In this document: positions 12,608 to 22,904 of the stretch, in pieces
How the letters are laid out: each line of letters begins with the position of its first letter
How positions within the stretch are numbered: position 1 is the stretch's first letter
Assembly: GCA_950295325.1 (NCBI GenBank)
Contig: OX485804.1
Span: 57,412,001-57,476,000 of the forward strand
Source: Polytrichum commune
Lineage: Eukaryota > Streptophyta > Polytrichopsida > Polytrichales > Polytrichaceae
Length of the DNA stretch: 64,000 nt
Direction of reading: 5' to 3'
Made by a program: the position numbers and the translations under genes
The notes under the pieces: model-generated
Databases searched by the model: none
Told to the model about the DNA's origin: nothing
Seen by the model: the letters and a program-made list of their open reading frames with translations, nothing else

Positions 12608-13576
12608 CCGTACGTTAAGGGCAGCTTCGGCACAAAATAATTCTAAAAATAGACGCCGAAAATTTTGGAAAATTATTGACATTTTTTGCCGAATATAAAA
12701 TTAATTAATTTCAAAATTGCCGAAAAGTAAGAAATTTTAACTTCTCACTAGAATTTTACTTACACTGGAAGCATATATGAATTCTGATGGAGAGAAGGTG
12801 CTCATTTTGTAATCAAGCTCACTTACATTAGTCCACAAAGAATATGGGTTAAGAAGTAGCAAGACTCTAAGTGAGGCTTTTCAAATGTGTTGTACACAAT
12901 TTTTTGGAGTCCAATTGAGCATAGAAGATGAAGTTTTATAGAATTTTGTCCAACTAACAAAAGTTGAGAAATCAAGTAATCTTCCACCCCCAACAAGTTT
13001 TGTGTCAAAATAAATCTTTATGCAAAAGATATGGACAAAACATTGCAGCCGTGTAAAGATCAAAAAATTAAAATGCGTTCATAACAGTTTTTCGGAGCTC
13101 ATTTGTGCATAGAAGATCAACTTTTTTGGAATTTTGTTGCTCTAAGAAAAGTTTAGAAATCAAGTAATCTTTCACCTCCAACAAATTTTATGTCATTTGA
13201 AGACTCTATGCAAAAGCTATGCGTGTTATAAAAATGAAGTCTAACTAGGTGCTTCACCTCAAACTTTACATATCCCATATGCATTGTTGAACACAACTCC
13301 ACTCTACTTGTATAAAGCACAGAGCATTCTCAACTCTTCACAAAATCGTGAAAGATTTATATCTTTTGTAAAACTCTTCACACAAATTGTGAAATCGTGA
13401 ATAAACATTCTTGTTTACCGTTAGGTAATAACTTCTTGGATGTATGCCGAAATTGCATTATTAAACTATTTAAAATGCCGAAATTTTTAGTAATTTTTTT
13501 TTTCCCGCCGAACACTGTTTTTTTACTTTTAATAATTATTCGGCAAGAGAGCGCCGAAGCTGCCCTTAACGTACGG
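12608..13576. mobile_element. 969-bp inverted-repeat element with perfect 24-bp ends
   Basis: The first 24 and last 24 bases are exact inverted copies (CCGTACGTTAAGGGCAGC at the left end). Internally there are many GCCGAA/TTCGGC motifs near both ends, and a direct repeat of about 150 bp. No transposase frame is present. Target-site reading is ambiguous. The dinucleotide TA flanks the full repeat, but if the terminus is GGGCAGCTTCGGC, the flanks are TTAA on both sides, within a palindromic CCGTACG...CGTACGG context. Confidence 0.75.
12889..13224. repeat. Internal direct repeat of the 969-bp element
   Basis: Two diverged direct copies, about 12889-13041 and 13077-13224. Both contain 'gcatagaagat', 'gaaatcaagtaatctt' and 'tatgcaaaagatatg'-like segments in the same order. 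Confidence 0.6.
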
Positions 13577-14444
13577 TATATGCCATACCCTCATGAATGA
13601 AACTCTAACCATGAGCCAGAGAGAGACGTACGAGCATTGAAACGAAAACGATCACCCAATTTCGATCCCAGGTATGGAGTAAGCTCTTTCGTCGACGTTT
13701 TCGTTGACCTAACCCTAACCCTAAAACAAATTGGTGACGTGGCCACCTGAGAGGGCAGCATTTCGGGAAGAGGCTATAAGCCTCCTCCTCGATAAGAACA
13801 AACATCCACACAACACTATAGCATCTTGGTTATTATTAAATCCCTTTGTAATACATCACATGCACATGCTTGGCTACACTTGACCCGAGATCATGTGTGT
13901 CTTTGGGACTCCTTGGGTGTAAGCATGGTAAAGTGGACAATTGAAATGCTCAAGAATCTTTAAACCATAGGTTTTTTTGGTCAAACATTTAAAAGTAGTA
14001 GAAAATGGTTGTTTAAATTGGATTATTTTTCATGATGACCTCTTTCGTTGTGTGCAATGCTCAAATGTAGAAGACCAAGATGAGATCTTCCAAACTTATG
14101 ATTAAAAATAATGCTTAAAGCAAAAGGCTAGATCTAGTTCTGGATGTAAATTTCACGACCTTAACTTTTTCAATGTTTTTTAATCATAATCCTTGAGTTC
14201 ATTTACAGTTGAGATCATTCTCGTATACATTTTTTGTAGAAAATCATCAGTTCAATGTGAGTTTATCATATATATATTTGGACAATTACTTGTTCAATAT
14301 CATCACTTGCACAAAATATGTAGGCTTTTTCTTGAGATTGTTATTGTCAACATAAAATTTCTTAAAGAAAATAGGTGGATTGTCAACCACATAGTGCAGT
14401 CACCACTAAGGGAGACACGCCTTAAATGGATTTTTCTTCTTGCC
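13577..14444. other. Gene-free stretch
   Basis: No gene recognised. It contains the short telomere-like tract at 13708-13727. Confidence 0.4.
13708..13727. repeat. Short interstitial telomere-like tract
   Basis: Two CCTAACCC-type units followed by CCTAAAAC. Too short to show a telomere origin; it may be a chance motif or a telobox-like regulatory site. Confidence 0.35.
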
Positions 14445-14715
14445 ACCCACTTGTCATAGGATATGAAACATACAATTAGTGCGAGATGATTATCAAATCC
14501 AATTATGTCCATAGCCACTTTCCTCATAATTTTTGGAGCTCGTATGAATATTATATTTATTGTCAAAGTGAGGATTCTCATGCTCATTAAGTGGTCATAT
14601 AGGTCTTCCCAATCATGTGGACTATTGATTTTAGAATGGTACTAAGCACAATTCCAGCACATACTCTCTTTAAACACGTGGGTTTTTGGTCCAATTATGA
14701 GGTCTACATATAACC
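14445..14715 (+). repeat. Dispersed repeat family A
   Basis: The core matches 46795-47075 closely: 'ggatatgaaac', 'ttttggagctc.tatgaatat', 'attctcatgctcattaagt' and the 'aaacac' end. No coding capacity. Confidence 0.65.
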
Positions 14716-14902
14716 ATGTACCATGCAAAAATAGGTGTCCAGATTATAGTTGTGTTTGATTTAGGCATGTCTACCCCAGGGTATGAGATGCAATACATAA
14801 GTTGGGTCCCCGCACCATAAAAAAAACAACTCAAAGAAGATATATCATCCTTGTAAGTTGAAAAATAGACAAATATGGATGTCAACTTCTAATTTGGAAG
14901 CA

Positions 14903-15030
14903 ATCATGAATGACAAGCCTCTTTGCTCGTGGGTTACTACTACCTTTCGGTGGGTTGGTTATTGCCACGATTGCCTCAGATAGAGCCCACAAGAGGTAGC
15001 ATGTGAGCAAAGAGGCTCTTCATTCATGCT
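14903..15030. repeat. Short hairpin repeat
   Basis: 'catgaatga' plus 'agcctctttgctc' on the left pairs with 'gagcaaagaggct' plus 'cattcatg' on the right, with a loop of about 80 bases. Confidence 0.5.
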
Positions 15031-15456
15031 TGCGTCATTGGAGCTAGCATTTATATCCATTTATAGTATAGGAGCCCTATTCCCGATCAAGACCCCGTCG
15101 GCAACATGTAGGGTACTGGAATGTCGATAAGGTTGGGGTAAGGTTGGTTAATTTTGATTAGGCCGGAACCAATAGTGCCATGGCACATGTCCTGGTTTCT
15201 GAGTGCTAAAGTGAAGAGGAATAAGTGTTTATGACAAACATTGGTAATATGTTCAAGCCAACTCTTGACTTTGAAAATTTGTAGTAATTTCAATTTAAAG
15301 AATAAAATTACCCAAAAATTTGCAAACCTCCTAATTTCTATCTTTCTACATGGAATTTTTTTGCATCACCTTATACTTATCCCGATCTTGCGCAAAATCT
15401 CTTAAGTGATTGGTTATGGGTGCCTCTACTCTGCATCTATCTATTCACTCTTGTTC

Positions 15457-15475
15457 ATATATATATATATATATA
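15457..15475. repeat. (AT)n microsatellite
   Basis: About nine alternating AT units. Confidence 0.9.
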
Positions 15476-15758
15476 ATCCGATTTTGACACTTGAACGACA
15501 ATCTCCATGATTCATAATTCATAATTGGATGAGACGATTCCCAATCATATGCAATGGCCAAAAGGGTGTATTTAGTTGGAGGTATTTGGTAGAGGCCCAC
15601 ATACCTTAGGAAGGTCCGGGGCTCAAGTCTTTGAAATGCTTACTAAGAAGCTAGGTAACTTGAGCGGGATAGGTGCTATCCCCAACCAAGAGTTGTGACA
15701 ATTTAGGTGTGGAATTGAGCTGAGAATGTTACTTTCACTAGGTACTGTTGCAAAGGTA

Positions 15759-16160
15759 TCAGTTATGGGGGTTTAGGTTGGGTTTCCCACATTTTCTTTC
15801 TTGAGGATTATGGTTGTCATTTGGAGTTGGTTTACATCTTTTTGATTGATTCTTTGACAAGTTTGAAAGCTGCCATTGAGAATGGTATGGTTTAACTCGT
15901 TGGCATGCAATAATGACCACAAGTCGGAATATTTGCCATCCATATTCTTTAACTGCAGCTATAAAGGGGCTATACTTATCAATTTTTCTTTGTGTAGCCA
16001 TGTTTAGAAACATGTCATGCCGGAAGGTGAATTCAATGTAGTGGAGTTTGATATCGAGGGCTGGGCTGGATACTGTCCAATCCTTTGCTGTCTGCCAATA
16101 TGGAGGCATGACATAATATGGGGTTTTGCAAGAATGCGGTGCCATGTGTTGATTCAACAC
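15759..16160 (-). pseudogene. Possible retroelement-derived coding remnant
   Basis: A 133-residue open frame includes a stretch around HYIEFTFRHDMFLN and KYSPFIAAVKEYGW. These remind me of the region after the reverse transcriptase in some plant LINE-like or retroelement polyproteins. There is no catalytic motif such as YADD, and no neighbouring frame extends it. This is a weak resemblance from memory and may be wrong. Confidence 0.2.
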
Positions 16161-16759
16161 TGTTAAACATGCAACAACTTAATTTAAATTAATTATCAGG
16201 AGGCACGTGCCGATGTATTTCCACATCCTCACCAAGTATTATTTCCAATAAAACAGTTATTCAGCTTTGTATGCCCATTTCAAACTCCTAGGTCTGAATA
16301 GATAACCTGCACAATCATTGGATGACTACTAACCCGATGCAGATCTGCTATAAACTTTGGAATGCCAGCAGCAATAAGCAAGACTCCACATCAGTATTGA
16401 TAATCTTGACATTGCACTTTGCGTGTGCCTCTCCACTTGAAACAAACTGTTTACTTCTCAATTAGCATCAGTCTATATCTAAGAATCTTGGATTCTTGGA
16501 ATCAGTCTATGTCTAAGACTACATTCAGATGAGCTATTTTACCACCTGAATTCCACCCCTGGATCATTTGGTTCTAGAGACTGGGTCACCCACCAAAACA
16601 CCCATAAACTGAATCATGAACTCAATAGTGTCAGATGAACTCCAAAGATTACTACAGTACTGTGCCAATCCCAGACTGAGGCAGGTTTTGAATGCTAGTT
16701 TAAAAACTTTCCTCATTACCGTAAGCTAGATGTCCCTGCACAGATGAACGCATAACTAA

Positions 16760-17109
16760 GGGCCGGTTCACACTATGCCCAAGTCGAGAGGAGAAGCGTC
16801 ACTTTTCTAGACCAAACTATGTCGAGAGGAGAAGCTATATTCAGATTTTGAATATTTTAATGAAAAAAAAGTTCGGCCTCTCGACGGAAGTTTGGGTCGA
16901 GCATTTTGCTCAACCCAAACTTTGCTCGAGAGGCCGAACTCTTGGCGCCATAACTTCCTAAAAGTGCTGCCACCTAGGCTCTTTTGGAGGCGACGTCCTT
17001 TGGACTTCGGCCTCTAGTGTGAAGGCCGAGAGGACGGACTTTGGACATTTCTGCATTTTCATTGGTCCAAACGCTTCTCTCGAAGTTTGGCCATAGTGTG
17101 AACCGGCCC
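16760..17109. mobile_element. Tourist-like (PIF/Harbinger-type) MITE downstream of NSA2
   Basis: Inverted termini GGGCCGGTTCACACTATG at both ends, flanked by TAA at 16757-16759 and 17110-17112, fitting the TWA duplication of the PIF/Harbinger superfamily. The 350-bp element contains further inverted 'tcgagagg' segments and no transposase. Its edge lies about 200 bp beyond the NSA2 stop codon, so it may fall in or next to the 3' UTR. Confidence 0.8.
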
Positions 17110-17313
17110 TAACTCTTGTGCAGATATGCAAGATGACATCTTGCATGTTTCAACTCCTGTGTTGCACTGTAGAGTACATGACAGAAACCATGGGTAGCTG
17201 ACAATCGAAGGTGACCAAAAATGCATATCTCCTCATGATTTGCATCAACAATAGCATACCTATTATCCACATTGATAGTGAGCACTTATGGAAATTTAAT
17301 CTCATGTGAGATG

Positions 17314-20300
17314 TCATACAAGTAATACACCATTGATGCAGCCATCGTTCTCTGGGTTATTTGTCACCTGGGCATACTTACCTGCAGCAAACCAAATCAT
17401 GCAAAGTTAAGCTACTTTGAAAGATGATGGCCCTCTCAAATTTCAAATATCATCAGGACATATCGCCCTTTTCTGACCCTTATTGCTAACAAAGTAGGGA
17501 TTTGATGCATACCACTTCTTGAATCAGACTCTATGGTATGCATATGACCTCTTAGTACCTTTGGCATTGTTAACGTGATCTCAGAAAAGCCGACAGTAAC
17601 TTCAAAAGGATATACCAAAACCAAAAAGAAATTGCAGAAGAAGCAATCTTCATTGTGAAGGAAATAAAACTCACCCCAAACTACTTTGCCTGCTGGTGTC
17701 ACTAGTCCCAACTCACTGACATTCACCTGCGAATACACCACATAAATGCCATATTATTAGATGTGTGTTTGTTTTACCATACAGTCACACTAAATTTCCC
17801 ACCTTTGTCCACCAATTTGACAAATCCACTGCTCTGTACTGCACAAAAATATACTGCAACCAAGATGAAATGAAAGAAACTTGTCCATCAAGGAACTAGA
17901 ACAGAGATACACTTTTTGACATTTCAATGCATTGCAAAGTGGATTTTGTAGAATTGAGAACCAAAATACCTCAATGACAGTACCCTTGGTAATGACACCC
18001 ATGGAAGTGTACATAGGACCGTTGGGATTCTTCTTAACACCAATAATATCTAAATTAAATGTGCACTTCAGCTCTGGATGGGTGATGTGGGCTTTGGTAA
18101 AACGCAGACCCATTGGCCTGATAAATCGTTCATACTTAGGAGGTTTGCGAGTGAAGCCTGGTCCAACAAATGTGACTTTGGTCACAAGTCGCTTCCACTG
18201 TTTGGCTGTGATCCATCACATCATAATAAAAGAATTAGTATCCTGCAAAAACATCGTCAAAAGGTACACCTGAGCACACTTACACAAAGTCCCAACCTAT
18301 AGGACCCTATAAACTCACGCTCAAAAGCAATTCTCTCATGTGTGAAAACCAATGAAGACAAAAAGAGCTTCATAGAGCATCTCTGATATGCATGGGAATA
18401 GACTAGAAATACACTCAGCCTACATGTGAATTTAGACCTATTAGATGGTGAAACCACCACAAACAAGTAACATTCAGAGAGAACAAACTGCAGAGAAACA
18501 GGAAGAGACCTACTTTTCCTTTTTCCTGTCCTTAGCACACGGAACATTTCATCTTCTGCTATAGGCCGAACCTGCACCCAAGAAAAACTTTAAGCAATGA
18601 TATCCAATTGTAGAAAAACCTTCACAGAAAGTTTAGTTTGCATGGTATTTTGAGCAGTTTCAATACCTGCCTACAGACTGATCCTACATCACATGTGAAG
18701 CATCCTGTCCTACTATACCAAAACTCAACTGCTCAAAATACACCCAGAACAAAAGTACCTTGGGAAGGGGAACCTCCCACTTGCCCGCTTTCTCTTTCCT
18801 CTTCTGCTTGATTGTATTGCTGAGAACCTGAAATACATGATGTAACTTGGTCAGCCACATGCATGCAAACTAGTGTCTTCAGAATATTTTCATACAAATT
18901 GCACACGTCCATTACATAGCAGTATGAAAGTATCAAATCTCCTCCAGAAATAGGTTTTATTGTCGAAATGCACTTGGCTTGTTCACCTTTGCACGAGCCG
19001 TTTGTTCACGATCCAGTAGATATGCAGGCACAGCTCCATCTTGTACTTGATCATCAGCTTTGTGACGATTGGTCCTCTCTGAATGCATAGCCAACCTGTG
19101 CACATTGCAAGAATCAGTTAAGCAATCCTAAGAGAAACTGAGAAGGAAGGTCAACAAATCAAAAGCATGAAGGAGAATGTAATACACAACTCATAAGAAC
19201 ATCAGAGTAAGAGCACATACGTCTTTTTCATGGTGGCCTTCTCAGAGTATCGCTTCTTTGCGAACATCTTACCCTTGATACCCAAAGCCTATAATCACCA
19301 CCAACACCAAAGGTCAAAAACCATTTCCTGGTAGAAATCCTGTACAGGGACAAAGTCCCTGTACATGTGAAACCTTGAGAAAAATCTCCTTTGGGCATTC
19401 AGGTACTTAATTTCTTGAAGTCACATCATTCCCCATGGTAAAGAATCCCACTATAGCAGAATTTATACCTCCAACAATGTACATCTTTCACATCCCAGAA
19501 TTCCTTATATCAGACAATGCAAACTGATAGCAAACTTCTATATTTCTTGGAGTTCCTTTTAGGTTAGCAACCAAAAGGTGCAATATTAGGACAATAGAAT
19601 GCATACGATTTTCAAGAATGGAAGATTAACAATTTGATGCGCATTTATTTCTTTTACCACATTGCAATGTTGGATATAATGTCATGCAAACCATGTCACT
19701 TTACATCCCCGTCTCAATGTTATATAATAACAGAACTATATGGCCACTACTTATATAGTATCATTACTAATATATACAGCAATTAAGTACACTTGATTGA
19801 TTGGCAGACATGCTTGTTATGTGGCCATGATTTCTATGTGTTGGTTCTGGTCGAATAGTTACTTCTTCTGGTTCGCTTCAGTGCATTTTGCTTGAAGAGT
19901 AAGAACCCAAGGACAATTAGGGCACACTTCCATGTGCTGACAAAGTCGACGAAAACCACTTAATGACAAAAATTTGGACCCCCTTCCACATGGAAGTGTG
20001 TGCTGATTCTCTGTGGAAAACTAGATTTCGCAGCTAGAACAATTGTAGGGGAAAGTTGAAGTTTAAAAGAGCGACTTGACCACCTCTCGCCTCTCCACTC
20101 TGGAACCTGGAAATTGACTTACATTTGTGCAGGAGAAACTTGATTTCCATGAACCTATTGGTGTAGACCTAAGATTGTTGTACTTTATTCACGATTGGAA
20201 TATGCTTATTATCCAAACATTGCCCAAAGTTTTCAAGATTTTTTTTGTTTTTTCTCAATTTTCTAGCATCCCAAGATATGAAGTTTGTTGGATCGCTCAT

Positions 20301-21479
20301 GCAACACTCAAAATGGGTAAGTGCAAGGACAACCACATCCCAACTTGCATGTAACTCAACAAGGCAAATCTACTCTCTCATATGTTTCCCCGTCCTCCAC
20401 ATGAAAGTGCTCAAAATAAGATGCTTGAAGACATTGGCGAAAGCTTCGCCAATGTCGGTAAACTCTAATTTTCCATGGAAATGTGCCTGTAGGAAGATCC
20501 AGTTTGGGCCCACGCCATCCCCACCTACCCGTTAAACCCATGCATATGAATTATTACCCTAGGTCATTCGCATACCATCTGGTCAACGTGCCATCATCTG
20601 CCGCTGACCATTTTGGAGATTGGGAAGGGCGACTGAGTGAGCACCCATGCACCCTCGCCCATTCCAAAATTCCAAAATGTATAAGGTATGCAGGTGTTAT
20701 TCGATTACTTTTCTTCATCGGACACCTACATTTGATTGGTTCAATTGGTGTGGTTCGGTGAAGATTAAAGACAAACGCCATTAAAACACATGTTTAAACA
20801 CATTGAACTACGTCTTCAAATTTTATTTACTACTCCATTCTCAATAGTGAACACAATTGGGATGACCTAAAGGTATCAACAAACATGCACTTCCCATGAC
20901 CATAATCAGGAGATGTCCAATTTTCAAATTTTTGTCGATGCCTCGTCGTAAATCCATTACCGCAACCCAAGTTTGTAATGTGAATCTAATCAGTAGAATT
21001 TGGAGAACATAAAAAACGAACCGAATAACACCCACATGCCTTAATAGCTCAGCCAAGAGGCGTACAAACACACTACTTATTAGGATCAATTGGGTCTTCT
21101 TCCTGTATGCAGAAACTCCCTGCATCAAAGTAGGGTGACTTTATAATGGTTAACGCGTACCTTTTGCGCGAAGGCCGCGCGTTTGTGAACCTCGCGGGCA
21201 TCTTTTTTCCTCTTCCGTTCGAAGTAATCCGGTCGGTATCCATGCCGCTTGCGATGCAAGTCAATATGATCTCCCTGCGGCTGCAAGCCTCACCAGAAAT
21301 ACGAAGAATTCAGCACGCTCATTCACACAGAATTCATTCCAAACTTCGAGAACACCTAAAACCCTAAACCCCCAAAACCATGTCCTGAATTGCTCGGGAC
21401 CTAGTTGCTTGCTCTCCCGAATTCCCCTAAACTTCCACACAATCCCCAATCAATCAAATGAGATTAAAGAACGCACCAT
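17314..21479 (-). CDS. NSA2: Ribosome biogenesis protein NSA2 homolog (TINP1 family)
   Basis: NSA2 is a nucleolar factor of the pre-60S particle, needed for processing of 27S pre-rRNA. On the minus strand I can chain nine coding exons: 21479-21477, 21280-21161, 19288-19221, 19095-18987, 18827-18759, 18571-18514, 18205-17970, 17726-17675 and 17381-17314. All introns are GT-AG and the phases close exactly, giving 260 residues, the usual family length. The N-terminus is [21 protein letters not shown] highly basic segment with [18 protein letters not shown] follows, then [12 protein letters not shown]. The C-terminal eS8/NSA2-type domain includes [32 protein letters not shown] and [19 protein letters not shown], ending in GVLLV. 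Exon 1 carries only the start codon, directly followed by the donor. Intron 2 (1.87 kb) holds a foldback element. No frameshift or stop is seen, so the gene looks intact. Confidence 0.97.
20682..21043. mobile_element. Foldback element in NSA2 intron 2
   Basis: 'taaggtatgcaggtgttatt' at the left is an inverted match to the right end, whose complement reads 'taaggcatgtgggtgttatt'. The right-end sequence recurs at 59725-59800, pointing to a dispersed family. No gene is carried and the target duplication is unclear (TAA against TTA). Confidence 0.5.
21359..21367 (-). promoter_or_regulatory. Telobox in NSA2 intron 1
   Basis: AAACCCTAA, the plant telobox, lies inside the first intron about 110 bp past the ATG. 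Teloboxes are known near the starts of plant genes for ribosomal proteins and ribosome assembly factors, so the context fits. The functional role is inferred. Confidence 0.5.
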
Positions 21480-21582
21480 GATTACGAATCACCAGAACTA
21501 CAGGCACCAGCCAAATTCAGAAGGATGAACTTCCTCCGACGGACACGAAAGCAGCGCCAAACCCTGAACTCTTCCTGCCAAC

Positions 21583-21588
21583 AGCCCA
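21583..21588 (-). promoter_or_regulatory. Site II-type element upstream of NSA2
   Basis: TGGGCT on the gene strand, about 105 bp before the ATG. TGGGCY elements, bound by TCP factors in plants, often occur with teloboxes in ribosome-biogenesis promoters. A single six-base match is weak alone. Confidence 0.35.
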
Positions 21589-21716
21589 CTTTGCGATTTA
21601 TCCTGGCCTCGGTAGGTGGGAGATACCCTGCATATACCCTGACCTGAAACCCGGCCCTGGGTTTCTGGAACTTACTCGGAAGCCAGGAACACAAGTCACT
21701 GTGTGTTTTGGCTTTA

Positions 21717-22110
21717 GAGCATCCTCAGTCGGTCTAGGTAAAGCTCACTGCAAACCAAGACCTATCTTGCTTAAAATGCTCAAAATTTAGAGGGAGTGCA
21801 CCAAATCTTGCTTAAAAATGGAAAGATCCTCCCACACTCCCTCTAAATGTCAAAAATTTGGAGGGAGTGTGGGAGGATCTTTCCATTTTTAAGCAAGATT
21901 TGGTGCACTCCCTCTAAGTTTTGAAAATGTGGTGTTTTCAATGAGGGATTTCACCTACGTCAAATTTTTACAATTCTTTTTTCTTGAGAAATATCTCACG
22001 TTTATTTAGGTGTGCTTCTAATGATGGTAATTTCAGTTTCTAATTTTAGGTCAGTCAAAAGATAGGTTTTGGTTTGCAGTGAGCTTTACCTAGACCGACT
22101 GAGGATGCTC
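21717..22110. mobile_element. Harbinger-type foldback MITE, copy 1 (upstream of NSA2)
   Basis: The 394-bp element has long inverted arms: GAGCATCCTCAGTCGGTCTA at the left pairs with the right end, extending through 'aaagctcactgcaaacc'. It is flanked by TTA on both sides (21714-21716 and 22111-22113), the PIF/Harbinger signature. The left arm lacks the segment present in the right arm between 'caatgagggatttcacc' and 'ggtcagtcaaaagat'. The central hairpin ('gggagtgtgggaggatc' and neighbours) is intact. It lies about 240 bp from the NSA2 start codon. Confidence 0.85.
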
Positions 22111-22611
22111 TTAGGGTTACCACTAGGTACACTAAACATCTTATTTAGTGTGGCCCACACTAATTATAACATTCTTCAGCCCCTTCAGTATCCTTTAATG
22201 GGGCCAGCACCTAGAGGAGGAGATTCTAGTATGGATCACAAATTGTTTGCATTTCTAACCCCGTTTAGTTTTGAATCCGAAGGGGGATGCTGATTCAGTT
22301 TATCGAGAAGAAGTATATGAGCCCATGGAATGGATTCCAGCCCTCTCATGAGGCCACGTCACATTTCCATTTCTGTCCGCCCAATTCAGAACTTTTTCAT
22401 GTGTGCCGTAGATGTTCGTTTTCAACTTGTACATCGAGGATTCAGCTTGTAGATGTCCGTCCGATTAATTTTATTTTCATGTTTGCCGTCGATTTTGAAG
22501 TGAAACTTAACCGGAGCTTTTGGCGATGGATTCAAGGCGACGTTGAATTCAAGGCGTCGTTGCTTTCGTATTTCTGTAAGAAGACGAGGCTCGTCTCCTG
22601 TCGGCTGTGTC
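22111..22611. other. Unassigned stretch between MITE and phosphatase fragment
   Basis: Open frames overlap here, but I recognise no motif and no exon that joins convincingly to the phosphatase fragment. Confidence 0.3.
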
Positions 22612-22779
22612 GCGAGTTACATATTTGTGAGAGGAGTTCAATACGCCATTGCTCTTGGTTTACTGGACAAAGGAGAAGTTGTTGCAGGAGTCCTTGGGTC
22701 CCCTAATCTACCTTTGGCATCAATTGCCAGTGGAGTCTCTACAGATTCAAGCGAGCCTATCGGTTGTTTGTTTTCTTAG
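22612..22779 (+). pseudogene. Fragment of a SAL1/HAL2-type 3'(2'),5'-bisphosphate nucleotidase
   Basis: The reading FVRGVQYAIALGLLDKGEVV then AGVLGSPNLPLASIA and ending GCLF corresponds to the segment after the DPIDGT metal motif of the inositol-monophosphatase-like SAL1 family, where G-F-x-R-G-D-Q-Y-A-x-A-L is typical. These enzymes hydrolyse 3'-phosphoadenosine 5'-phosphate. The usual aspartate of R-G-D-Q is valine here. The catalytic LDPIDGT and the rest of the enzyme (roughly 350-400 residues) are missing, and the frame stops at 22777-22779. I read it as a truncated, non-functional piece, possibly captured by the neighbouring Helitron. Confidence 0.6.
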
Positions 22780-22904
22780 TGGAAGCTCCGGAGACGTAGT
22801 GTTGGATGAGAAGCCCGGAGTTGTGTTGATGTTAGAGCGATCTGGGCTATGGTGAGTGAGTGCCCTCCGGAACCTTTCTTTAGGATTTTTATTGCAATTG
22901 TTGG

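Noticed and set aside
13708-13727. A telomere relic
   Set aside because: Only about two repeat units are present, too few to distinguish from chance.
17790-18273. Overlapping plus-strand open frames in the NSA2 region
   Set aside because: They are antisense to the conserved NSA2 exon 7 and have no motif.
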